From: Kiloniella laminariae
GTDB lineage: Bacteria > Pseudomonadota > Alphaproteobacteria > Kiloniellales > Kiloniellaceae
Length of the DNA: 64,000 nt
Direction of reading: 5' to 3'
NCBI RefSeq assembly: GCF_027214005.1
Contig: NZ_JAPWGY010000008.1
Location: 62,001-126,000, forward strand
The notes beneath the pieces were generated by a model. That model saw only the letters and a list, made by a program, of their open reading frames with translations, was not told the DNA's origin and ran no database searches. This document shows positions 24,980 through 33,281 of this stretch, piece by piece. The stretch's first letter is position 1. Every line of letters starts with the position of its first letter. The position numbers were made by a program, and so were the translations under genes.

Positions 24980-27304
24980 TCAGGCTTTGGGTTTCTTTCT
25001 CTTCAGGGTCGTCGAGCCCGTTTTGTCCTTTGCCTTCCGGGCAAACCCGGGCTTGCCTGCAGCTCCCTTGCCTGACTTGCCTTTTCCTGCACTGCCAGTT
25101 TTGTCGAACCGGGGTTTGCGGGTAAAGATTTCTCCCGCATCCGAAGGCCCCTCAGTTTCACTGGGCTGTGTTTTTTTAACGGGACGATCCGCCTTGCCAA
25201 CTCCTGTTCTGGCAGCTCCCGGTTTTTTATCGCCACTCATGGGAGAAAACTCTTTCGCGGCTCTTGGCTTGTCGAAAGATTTTTTGGCTGGCTTACTGGA
25301 CCGCTTGTTTGCAGAATCATAGTTGAGGGCAGATTTACTGTTTTTCTCTTCAATGTTCGATGCCAAAGCCTTCAGATCTACCTTGCCTGCTTTCACCGGT
25401 TCTTTTGGACGACGGTCGGCGCTCCAGCTTCCCTTGCCAAAATCTCTTTTTTCACTTTTGGCGTTGAAACTGTCCCTGAAATGGCTTGCCCCGCTCCGAC
25501 CGGATTTTTTAGTCTCATCCGAACCATCTTCCCTCTCATGACGTTCACGTTTGCCACGCTCTTCGCCTCTGGAAGATCTGAAAGTCGCAACTTCATCGTC
25601 AGGCGTTCCCTCCAACCGCTTCACACTGATGGTTTTTTCCATCTTGCTGCTCGGTCCCAGGGCAGTAAAAAACTGATCAACAGAATCAGAGGCGATCTCA
25701 ATAAATGATTCTGATTCATAAATCCGGATCGCACCGATTTCATTTTTGGTCACATGCCCGGCACGACACAGCATTGGCAATAGCCAGCGGGGTTCTGCCG
25801 TATGTTTACGTCCGACTGATACAGAAATCCAGACCCCGTCTGTAAAGTCCTGACGCTGCTTGCGCGGTACATCACTCTGTTCTCGATCGCGTCTGTCCTG
25901 ACGATTGCCACGGTCATTTGAACTGCTCCGTTCTCCACGGTCGCTACGATCTCGCCCTTCTCGCGCCTGGCGAGGTTCAGGTGTATCCAGCAATTCTTCC
26001 GGAGCAGGCAGGCCAGCGTGGTTTAAACGGACCAGTGCCGCCGCAACCTGTTCAGCGCTATAACGGGAAAGCAACTCCTGAACAAAGGCCAGCTCGTCTT
26101 CCTTGACCGGCTCATTCAACGCCGGGTTTGCCAGAAAACGTTCACGATCCCGTTCAATAATATCTTCTACCGAAGGTGTCTTGGCCCAGGTTGCGACAAC
26201 ATTGGCATTATCCAGCAGGCGTTCTGTACGCTTGCGCCAGTTGTGCGGGACGATCAGCGCACTGACCCCTTTTCGCCCGGCGCGACCGGTACGTCCACTC
26301 CGATGCAATAAAGGCTCTGCCCCTTTGGGAATATCGGCATGTATAACCAGCTCAAGATTTGGCAGGTCGATCCCGCGTGCGGCAACATCGGTTGCAACAC
26401 AAATCTGTGCACGGCCATCTCGCATGGCCTGTAACGCGTGGCTTCGCTGGGCCTGGCTCAGTTCTCCGGACAGAGCAACCACAGCAAAACCCCGATTGGT
26501 CAGACGGCTCGCCAGATGACTGACAGTCAAACGGGTCGCGCAAAACACAATGGCATTTTTGGGTTCATAATACCGCACCAGATTAATGATTGCATTTTCA
26601 CGATCATTTGGCGCAACAGTCAGGGCACGATACTCGATATCCAGATGTTGTTTCTCTTCTGCTGCCGTCGACAAACGTACAGCATTGCGTTGATAACGCT
26701 TTGCCAGACCAAGAATAGAACGTGGCACCGTTGCAGAAAACAGCAACGTACGACGGTCTTCCGGGGTCGTATCAAGGATGTATTCGAGATCATCCCGAAA
26801 TCCCATGTCGAGCATTTCGTCGGCTTCATCCAGCACCACAGCCCGCAAAGCCGTTACATCCAGAGATCCCCGCTCTATATGATCACGCAGCCGTCCTGGC
26901 GTACCGACAACGATATGAACGCCACGGTCCAGCTCTCGCCGCTCGCTGCGCATATCCATCCCGCCGACACAGGATGTTACAGACGCGCCAGTCATTTCAT
27001 AGAGCCAGTCCAGTTCGCTTTTGACCTGCAGTGCCAGCTCACGGGTTGGTGCAATCACCAGAGCCAGAGGCACCTGCGCCCGGGAGAATCGTTCCGCCCC
27101 ATCAAGCAGTGTTGGAGCAATAGCCAGCCCGAAGGCAACCGTCTTGCCTGAACCCGTCTGCGCCGAGACCAGTGCATCTGCATCAGCCAACTCGGGAGCC
27201 AGCACGGCCTGCTGTACCGGGGTTAAGGCTTGATAGCCACGTTTACCAAGCGCCTGCCCCAGTGGCGGAAGAACACCCTCGAAGTGTGCAGAAGATTCAG
27301 ACAT
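24980..27304 (-). CDS. deaD: DEAD-box RNA helicase (CsdA/DeaD-like)
   Basis: This ATP-dependent RNA helicase acts in ribosome assembly and mRNA turnover, often under cold stress. From ATG 27304 it has 774 residues. Motifs in order: the Q motif ALTPVQQAVLAP, Walker A AQTGSGKTVAFG, PTRELALQ, VGTPGRLRDH, DEAD in VLDEADEMLD, SAT in LFSATVPRS, and HRSGRTGRAGR. A DbpA-like RNA-binding domain (IGAIRIYESESFIEIASDS) follows at about 525-590, then a long basic Lys/Gly/Ser-rich tail of about 190 residues. An extension upstream to 27409 is open but has no start signals. It lies 210 bases upstream of phoX on the same strand. Confidence 0.92.
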   Translation of the reverse strand: MSESSAHFEGVLPPLGQALGKRGYQALTPVQQAVLAPELADADALVSAQTGSGKTVAFGLAIAPTLLDGAERFSRAQVPLALVIAPTRELALQVKSELDWLYEMTGASVTSCVGGMDMRSERRELDRGVHIVVGTPGRLRDHIERGSLDVTALRAVVLDEADEMLDMGFRDDLEYILDTTPEDRRTLLFSATVPRSILGLAKRYQRNAVRLSTAAEEKQHLDIEYRALTVAPNDRENAIINLVRYYEPKNAIVFCATRLTVSHLASRLTNRGFAVVALSGELSQAQRSHALQAMRDGRAQICVATDVAARGIDLPNLELVIHADIPKGAEPLLHRSGRTGRAGRKGVSALIVPHNWRKRTERLLDNANVVATWAKTPSVEDIIERDRERFLANPALNEPVKEDELAFVQELLSRYSAEQVAAALVRLNHAGLPAPEELLDTPEPRQAREGRDRSDRGERSSSNDRGNRQDRRDREQSDVPRKQRQDFTDGVWISVSVGRKHTAEPRWLLPMLCRAGHVTKNEIGAIRIYESESFIEIASDSVDQFFTALGPSSKMEKTISVKRLEGTPDDEVATFRSSRGEERGKRERHEREDGSDETKKSGRSGASHFRDSFNAKSEKRDFGKGSWSADRRPKEPVKAGKVDLKALASNIEEKNSKSALNYDSANKRSSKPAKKSFDKPRAAKEFSPMSGDKKPGAARTGVGKADRPVKKTQPSETEGPSDAGEIFTRKPRFDKTGSAGKGKSGKGAAGKPGFARKAKDKTGSTTLKRKKPKA

Positions 27305-27720
27305 GTTTTTTCTTTCGGAACAGGAACAGGTGAGGCAGCAGGCTATGGGATATCCGTTAAGCTTTAGGGCTCTCATCTTTATTACATAGCACACGGTATT
27401 GCGCGCCACCTAGAACAAGCGCAAAAAGACAGGCTTATCCTCATTTTTCCACCAGAACACAGAACAGAGCTGTTCAATTTTCAGTTCAGTCAGTGGAAAG
27501 CAGAGCGACTTCTACTTCTTGTGAGGATTGATGTAAAGAGGACAGCGACTACCTTCAGGTCCAGGATCTGTTCAATCATTAATTCGCAGTATAAAAGCCA
27601 GTAACTTTTGCTTGATAATATTTCATGGCCTATTCTTTTCCGCCTGTAATTTTCCTTGCCAGATATCCCGCTTTCCGGTGAACTGGCTCAACCGCAACAA
27701 CCATTTGAGAAAATCACGCG
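27305..27720. other. 416-base divergent intergenic region
   Basis: This region separates the helicase and the bicarbonate transporter genes and must carry both promoters. No gene, tRNA or strong hairpin was seen. Short open frames here lack ribosome sites and family features. If the helicase is cold-induced, a structured leader would be expected in the part nearest 27305, but I could not identify one by eye. Confidence 0.5.
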
Positions 27721-28659
27721 ATGGACCCGATAATTCTGTTTTTCCTGCTGGGTTTGATTGCAGCTCTCCTGCGCTCGGAACTTCGCCTGCCTCCTGCCAT
27801 CTATGAGTTTCTCTCTGTCCTTCTCTTGCTCACCATCGGATTGAAGGGCGGCGTCGAACTGGCGACCCAACCCATGTCGACGCTTCTGCCCCAGATGGTT
27901 GCGGTAATTGTCATGGGATTTGTTCTGCCCCTGCTCTCCTTTCCCCTGCTGCTCAAACTGGGGCGTTTCAAACGTGCTGACGCCGCTTCTCTCGCTGCGC
28001 ATTACGGATCTGTAAGTGTCGGGACCTTTGCTGTTGCTGTTGCCTATCTCGGCCACCAACAGATCGAATACGAAAGCCACATGCCCTTGTTTGTCGTTCT
28101 GCTGGAAGTTCCCGCCATCATCGTCGGCATTATTCTGGCCAAGGGCATCACCAGAGAGACCAACTGGAAAGCCCTGGCGCACGAGACCTTCCTGGGTAAA
28201 AGTATTGTTCTTCTATTAGGCGGGCTTCTGATTGGCTGGGCTGTCGGACCTTCAGGTGTTGAACCCCTCTCAGGTCTGTTCTTCAATACCTTCAAAGGGG
28301 TTCTGGCACTCTTTCTTCTGGAAATGGGCCTGATCACGGCACAACATGTCAGCAGCCTGCGTAAATATGGTATCCCCCTGATCCTGTTTGGATTGGGATT
28401 ACCTCTGGCGTCAGCCTGTATTGGTGCCTTGCTTGGGAACTTGTTAGGTCTGTCTGTCGGCGGGACGACTGTTCTGGCAACCCTCGCAGCCAGCGCGTCC
28501 TATATCGCCGTCCCTGCTGCAATAAGAACGGCCGTACCCGAAGCCAACCCGGCACTCTCGCTAGCAGCCTCGCTCGGCATTACCTTTCCTTTCAACGTCC
28601 TTGTTGGCATCCCTCTCTACCACAGACTGGCTCTCCAGATTTCAGGAACCCCGTTATGA
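27721..28659 (+). CDS. sbtA: SbtA-type sodium-dependent bicarbonate transporter
   Basis: This 312-residue inner-membrane protein belongs to the SbtA (former DUF897) family, known from cyanobacteria as high-affinity Na+/HCO3- symporters. About ten hydrophobic segments are visible, with an inverted-repeat look between the halves. Family marks are LTIGLKGGVEL, AAHYGSVSVGTFAVA, FNTFKGVLALFLLEMGL and ATLAASASYIAVPAAIR. The stop overlaps the sbtB start (ATGA), matching the usual sbtA-sbtB coupling. No RuBisCO or carboxysome gene is in the window, so it probably supplies bicarbonate to anaplerotic or biosynthetic carboxylases. Confidence 0.9.
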   Translation: MDPIILFFLLGLIAALLRSELRLPPAIYEFLSVLLLLTIGLKGGVELATQPMSTLLPQMVAVIVMGFVLPLLSFPLLLKLGRFKRADAASLAAHYGSVSVGTFAVAVAYLGHQQIEYESHMPLFVVLLEVPAIIVGIILAKGITRETNWKALAHETFLGKSIVLLLGGLLIGWAVGPSGVEPLSGLFFNTFKGVLALFLLEMGLITAQHVSSLRKYGIPLILFGLGLPLASACIGALLGNLLGLSVGGTTVLATLAASASYIAVPAAIRTAVPEANPALSLAASLGITFPFNVLVGIPLYHRLALQISGTPL

Positions 28660-28967
28660 GTGATAAAAAACAACCAAAACTCGTTGTCATCATTACAGAG
28701 TCCGTTATTGAAACAACGCTCCTCACCGACCTGGAAGTGCTTGGTGTCAAAGGCTTTACCATCTCGGATGTACGCGGAAGAGGCCACCGCGGTACCAGAG
28801 CTGGCGAATGGGGGATTGATGGCAATATCAGAATTGAAATCGTTTGTGGAGAATCTCTTTCAGACCAGATCCTCGCGTTTCTCGAGCAGAAATATTATGA
28901 CAACTACGCCATGATCACCTACTGCAGTGATGTCAGCGTCATTCGCCCTGAAAAATTTTTGGGATAA
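28656..28967 (+). CDS. sbtB: SbtB-like PII-family regulator
   Basis: This 103-residue ferredoxin-fold trimer is related to PII proteins. SbtB binds adenine nucleotides (cAMP, AMP, ADP, ATP) and docks on SbtA to close it. Strand LVVIITESVIETTLLTDLEV and the T-loop region KGFTISDVRGRGHRGTRAGEW are typical. The C-terminal Cys-containing R-loop seen in some cyanobacterial SbtB proteins (CGPxGC) is absent: the chain ends at RPEKFLG. It overlaps sbtA by 4 bases. Confidence 0.9.
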   Translation: MSDKKQPKLVVIITESVIETTLLTDLEVLGVKGFTISDVRGRGHRGTRAGEWGIDGNIRIEIVCGESLSDQILAFLEQKYYDNYAMITYCSDVSVIRPEKFLG

Positions 28968-29019
28968 AAATTTTTGGTGTGAAATTTTGAGGAAATGTCC
29001 TTTAGTCTCATTGAAAGGT

Positions 29020-30570
29020 TCAGACAAAAGACCTGATCGTTTTCAGAGCGCCGTCTAACGCCTCTCCTTTTTCATCCTTAAGAGCTGCCTCACGCAACCG
29101 GCTCGCCCAGTCAGCAGAATCTTTCCGGGCAGAAACCAGCGCAATTCCCTCAAGGACCCGATCAAATTTGGATAGGCCTCGGGCATGGGTATCCGAATAA
29201 CCTTTAACAATTCGACGGCAGCGCAAAACCTCAACCGCCAGAGCATAATTCTGATCAAGATAACCAAGCGATACAGAAAGCCATCGCTCCATATGCTCTA
29301 TCTCCGTTGCATGTCTCAGGCTTCGAAGACGCCATCCCCGAAGTCCGCCGAGGAGGTATAACAAGGCAAAAGCAAAAAAACTGTCCGTACGAAGACGCCG
29401 TCCTTTACAGAAGTAGTGTTCTATCCGCTCCATCCAGCTTTTTTGAGCCTCGATCTTTCGCCCCCATCTGACGGGCAACAACCCTACCAGTTCTTCGGCT
29501 CTCGGGTGCATAAATTCGGTGATCTTCATCAGGGCCTCACTGCTCACTCCCATTTCACCCCGAACTCGCTGGAAACGGTTGCCGCGGGTTTTCAGATCAG
29601 CTACCCGAATAACGTCATCATAGGCCATGGCATTGGCAATATATTTTGCCGCTTCCCGGGTCAGACGAAACCCTTCATGCGCATGATCTTTTCCAAGAAC
29701 CCTATCCAGTCGATCAAGATAACTTTGTCCATAGTCAAGGTCCTGAAAATCCACCACCTTGTGTAACCCTGCCGTGGTAATTTCCTGCACTTCTGTTGGA
29801 AATTCCTGAATACGGCGTAGCAGAAGGTGCCAGTTTTGTAACAGTTTTTCCGAGCCCTGAACCCTGTACTTTTTACTACCAGCAGCAACAACAGTCTCTG
29901 CCGGTGTTTCCGGGTTGCTGGCAACAGAAAACGCCTGACCGAAGGCTGCAAGACTGGTTTCCACCCCTTTTCCGGAAGCACGGATGGCCTCTTCAAAGGT
30001 CTCTCTGGCAAAAGGCAGCGCGCCAGAGCCTGCAAGTGCACCGAACAGACTAGATGAGATCACCGAACCGGAATCAACCGCGACTTTTTCCATGTCAAAC
30101 ATGATCAGCCGTTGCGCCGCGGCTTCAGCAGCGACACGAACATCCCGGGAATCAACAGTGCCATCGCCGGGCACCATCTTTTCCGATACCGCCAGAGAAC
30201 GGTGGGTTGAAGTGATCAGGGTCGTACGATCAGGGGTCACAAACCCCCGCAAAATTGCCCGGCCAGCTTCTATCATCTCCGCAGCAATCAGGATATCTAC
30301 ATCCCCTGCTGCCGGAGCCAAGGAAAACACAGGGGCGCGCTCCCCATCAGGAGCCATTTCTATATAATAAATTGTTGCTCCGGTCCGCTGAGCTACCCCC
30401 GCAACAGAAGTGGCCTGAACAGCATATCCGTTTGCCTGAGCAACAGCTTCGATCCAGCTGGTAAGAACACCTCCGCCCTGCCCCCCCACAGCCATCACCG
30501 CCAGCTTGATCAAGCCCTTCATTTGTGGGTCCAATGCCTGAGCTTTCAAATTCATTTGCGCACCAACCAT
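29020..30570 (-). CDS. iorB: Indolepyruvate ferredoxin oxidoreductase beta subunit, long form
   Basis: IorB, with IorA, oxidatively decarboxylates aryl pyruvates to aryl-acetyl-CoA with reduction of ferredoxin. The first 200 residues are the gamma-type domain of 2-oxoacid oxidoreductases: VGGQGGGVLTSWIEAVAQANG, VAQRTGATIYYIEMAP and AGRAILRGFVTPDRTTLI. Residues about 215-516 form the extra helical domain (DUF6537-like) found in fused proteobacterial proteins. The ATG is 3 bases after the iorA stop with GGAG in front. Alternative start: ATG at 30555. Confidence 0.88.
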   Translation of the reverse strand: MVGAQMNLKAQALDPQMKGLIKLAVMAVGGQGGGVLTSWIEAVAQANGYAVQATSVAGVAQRTGATIYYIEMAPDGERAPVFSLAPAAGDVDILIAAEMIEAGRAILRGFVTPDRTTLITSTHRSLAVSEKMVPGDGTVDSRDVRVAAEAAAQRLIMFDMEKVAVDSGSVISSSLFGALAGSGALPFARETFEEAIRASGKGVETSLAAFGQAFSVASNPETPAETVVAAGSKKYRVQGSEKLLQNWHLLLRRIQEFPTEVQEITTAGLHKVVDFQDLDYGQSYLDRLDRVLGKDHAHEGFRLTREAAKYIANAMAYDDVIRVADLKTRGNRFQRVRGEMGVSSEALMKITEFMHPRAEELVGLLPVRWGRKIEAQKSWMERIEHYFCKGRRLRTDSFFAFALLYLLGGLRGWRLRSLRHATEIEHMERWLSVSLGYLDQNYALAVEVLRCRRIVKGYSDTHARGLSKFDRVLEGIALVSARKDSADWASRLREAALKDEKGEALDGALKTIRSFV

Positions 30571-30573
30571 ATT

Positions 30574-32718
30574 CTAAAGCTCCACAAACTCGAGTTTTCC
30601 ACGCTGTCGACGCGACTGTAACCAGTTGATTATTTGAATCCGAAACCTGGTACATAGTTTTTCAATCCAGCCAGGATTATGAACAACATCAACCCGGTAG
30701 AAGGAAGGACAAAGGACAGCAGCATCGGCAACCTCGCCGCAATTGCCACAGCCGACACAGGTCTGGTCAATGCTGGCGACAGGATCATCCCGCAAAGGAT
30801 CATCCAGTTTTTTAAGGGATAACGAAGGGCAACCGGACAAACGGATACAGGCGTGATCTCCCGTACAGACATCTTCATCAACGCCAAACCGCGGTGCCTC
30901 GACACGGCGTCCCTCTTTAATTGCCTTGTTTCGAAGCGGTTTTTCCCGGCGTTGCTTGTTCAGCATACATTCAGATGACGCAACAATGACTTTTGGGCCG
31001 TCATAATCTGTTGTTAAAGCCTCTCGTATGATTTCCCGCATTTTCGGAACATCATAGGTCCGATCGATTTGCCGTACCCAGTCAACACCGACACCTTTGA
31101 GCGCCTTGGTAATCGGATGGTTCGTTGATTTGCTTTTGCTCTCGGCCCGCGAGGACATCAGGTCCTGTCCGCCCGTAGCGGCTGCATAGTGATTATCGAC
31201 GATAACAGCCACACTGTCTGACCTGTTATAGACCATGTTGCCAATTGAGGACGACAAACCGTTGTGCCAGAAACCTCCATCCCCCAGAATTGAAATTGGC
31301 CGCCGTTCTCCACCCCCGCCGAAAGCCGCATTGGATGCAGGACCAAGACCATAACCCATGGTTGAGCCTCCGATCTCGAAGGGCGGCAGTGTCGCGAAAA
31401 GATGGCACCCGATATCCGCGGTAATCTGGTGCAGCCCCAGTTCCTGTTCTACCAACTTTAGAGCCGCAAAAATTGGCCGCTCTGGGCAACCCGTGCAAAA
31501 TCCGGGAGGACGAATGGGAACGCTGGCGGATAAATCGGGAAAAGACGGCGCAACAGAATTCGGGGCCAATACTTGTCCCGAAAGCAGTTCCGGGGCCGCT
31601 TTGCGCAGGAATCCTGTAACACCTTCCAACAAAACCTGGCCTGTGTATTCACCGGCCATCGGCAGAATGTCTTTGCCAAAGAGCCTAACTGTGCTTCCCG
31701 CACGAAGCAGCATTGTTGACAGGCCTTGTTCAATAAATTCCGGTTGCCCTTCTTCAACAACCAGAACACTTTCCTTGCCTTCACAAAATTTCAGAAATTC
31801 GTCATTCACCAGTGGATAGGTAACATTCAGCACATAAAGCGGAACTTGAGTATCTCCGTGCAAATCAGCAAGGCCAAGCCGCTGCAAGGCCCGGATAACC
31901 GAATTGTACATTCCCCCCTGAAGAACAATACCGACCTGTGATCTGTCCGGGCCAAAACGTTCGTTCAACTGCTGTTCCATGATAAATTTTTCGGCCTTTG
32001 GCCAGCGGTTGTTTATTTTATCCTGCTCATGGGCATAAGACATTGGCGGCAGAACCACCCGTGAAAAATCCCGTTGCGGATTGGACAAGGCCGCTTTGAC
32101 GCTCAAGGGAGGAGCAATATTGTCACGGGTCTCGATACTGCCCGTAACATGGCAGGATCTGATCCGTAACATCAACATTACTGGCGTTCCAGATGCCTCT
32201 GACAGCTCGAAACCATCTTCAACGGCCTTGACGATCGACTGCAAATTCGGGCGCGGATCAAGCAACCAGAACTGTGACTTCATGGCAAAGGCATGGCTGC
32301 GTTCCTGCATGATAGAGGACCCCTCGCCATAATCTTCTCCCACAATGATAAGGGCACCACCGGTAACGCCGGATGAGGATAAATTCGCCAAGGCATCGGA
32401 TGCGACATTGACACCGACAGAACCTTTGAAAGTAACCGCCCCTCGGATCGGATAATGTACAGATGCAGCAAGCATCGCTGCAGCTGCGGCTTCTGACGCA
32501 TTTGCCTCATACCGCACACCAAGCTCTGATAAAATCTCCTCTGCATCGGCCAGAACATCCATCAGATGACTGATTGGCGCCCCCTGGTATCCCCCGACAT
32601 AACCGACACCACATTCAAGCAGTGCCTTGGTAATGGCCAGTATCCCCTCGCACCGGAGTGTTTCGCCCTGCCCAAGTTTGAGTTTTTGCACTTCTTTGGC
32701 GAAAGAACGCTCGGCCAT
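30574..32718 (-). CDS. iorA: Indolepyruvate ferredoxin oxidoreductase alpha subunit
   Basis: This 714-residue subunit carries the pyrimidine-binding domain (EGILAITKALLECGVGYVGGYQGAPISHLMDVL area, motifs EANASEAAAAAML and GAVTFKGSVGVNV), a central swivel domain, and the thiamine diphosphate-binding domain (DIGCHLFATLPP, ILGDGGFWHNGLSSS, VAVIVDNHYAAATGGQ). The C-terminus has one complete 4Fe-4S motif, CVGCGNCGEVADAAVLCP. The first cluster site is atypical: CTGDHACIRLSGCP keeps three Cys but not the CxxCxxC spacing. It is the fourth gene of the leftward operon, 71 bases after the MarR gene. Confidence 0.9.
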   Translation of the reverse strand: MAERSFAKEVQKLKLGQGETLRCEGILAITKALLECGVGYVGGYQGAPISHLMDVLADAEEILSELGVRYEANASEAAAAAMLAASVHYPIRGAVTFKGSVGVNVASDALANLSSSGVTGGALIIVGEDYGEGSSIMQERSHAFAMKSQFWLLDPRPNLQSIVKAVEDGFELSEASGTPVMLMLRIRSCHVTGSIETRDNIAPPLSVKAALSNPQRDFSRVVLPPMSYAHEQDKINNRWPKAEKFIMEQQLNERFGPDRSQVGIVLQGGMYNSVIRALQRLGLADLHGDTQVPLYVLNVTYPLVNDEFLKFCEGKESVLVVEEGQPEFIEQGLSTMLLRAGSTVRLFGKDILPMAGEYTGQVLLEGVTGFLRKAAPELLSGQVLAPNSVAPSFPDLSASVPIRPPGFCTGCPERPIFAALKLVEQELGLHQITADIGCHLFATLPPFEIGGSTMGYGLGPASNAAFGGGGERRPISILGDGGFWHNGLSSSIGNMVYNRSDSVAVIVDNHYAAATGGQDLMSSRAESKSKSTNHPITKALKGVGVDWVRQIDRTYDVPKMREIIREALTTDYDGPKVIVASSECMLNKQRREKPLRNKAIKEGRRVEAPRFGVDEDVCTGDHACIRLSGCPSLSLKKLDDPLRDDPVASIDQTCVGCGNCGEVADAAVLCPSFYRVDVVHNPGWIEKLCTRFRIQIINWLQSRRQRGKLEFVEL

Positions 32719-32789
32719 TAATAGAGTTCCTGTTTTGAAGATACGACTTCGAGAGAGGCAATCCTCTGAAAATGTCGTGTCAGTTGTGA

Positions 32790-33281
32790 TTAAAAGTCAT
32801 GTTTTCTGATGTTTGAGAGAATTTTCTGCAAAGTACCTACAAAAGCCCGACGCTCATCTTCATCAATTGCCTCAAGCATCTGGTCATAGCTTTTCGCCAT
32901 ATGAGGCCAGAGCCTGTCAAATGCCGCACGCCCGGAATCAGTAATAAAAACCCTAACTGCCCGACTGTCTTCCGGATCAGATTCACGACGGATCAGTGCA
33001 TCAAGTTCCAGAGCATCCAAAGCTCTGGAAAGCGTTGATTGCTCCACGACCGCATACACGGCAAGCTGCCATATCAGAATACCGTCAGTTACAGACAAGA
33101 CCGCCAGCGCACGCATTTTGGGTGTTGTCAGGCCCAATGTAGCCATCTCATCCCGCAAACTGGCGTTATACCGCCCGATAATCCGGTTCATCAAATATGG
33201 TACAAACTGCTGTAACCCGATCTCACCCAGACTGGGCAACCTCGTTGCCTTATTCTCTTCAGATGACGGTTGATCCATCAT
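32790..33281 (-). CDS. MarR-family transcriptional regulator
   Basis: This winged-helix regulator of about 163 residues has the MarR core: LGLTTPKMRALAVLSVTDG, VEQSTLSRALDALELDAL (recognition helix), and the wing RRESDPEDSRAVRVFITDSG. ATG 33281 overlaps the stop of the FAD oxidoreductase gene (ATGA), which decides the start over an open frame extending to 33413. It is embedded in the catabolic operon, so it probably senses a pathway aromatic acid or CoA thioester and controls the divergent promoters at 35642-35773. Confidence 0.88.
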   Translation of the reverse strand: MMDQPSSEENKATRLPSLGEIGLQQFVPYLMNRIIGRYNASLRDEMATLGLTTPKMRALAVLSVTDGILIWQLAVYAVVEQSTLSRALDALELDALIRRESDPEDSRAVRVFITDSGRAAFDRLWPHMAKSYDQMLEAIDEDERRAFVGTLQKILSNIRKHDF

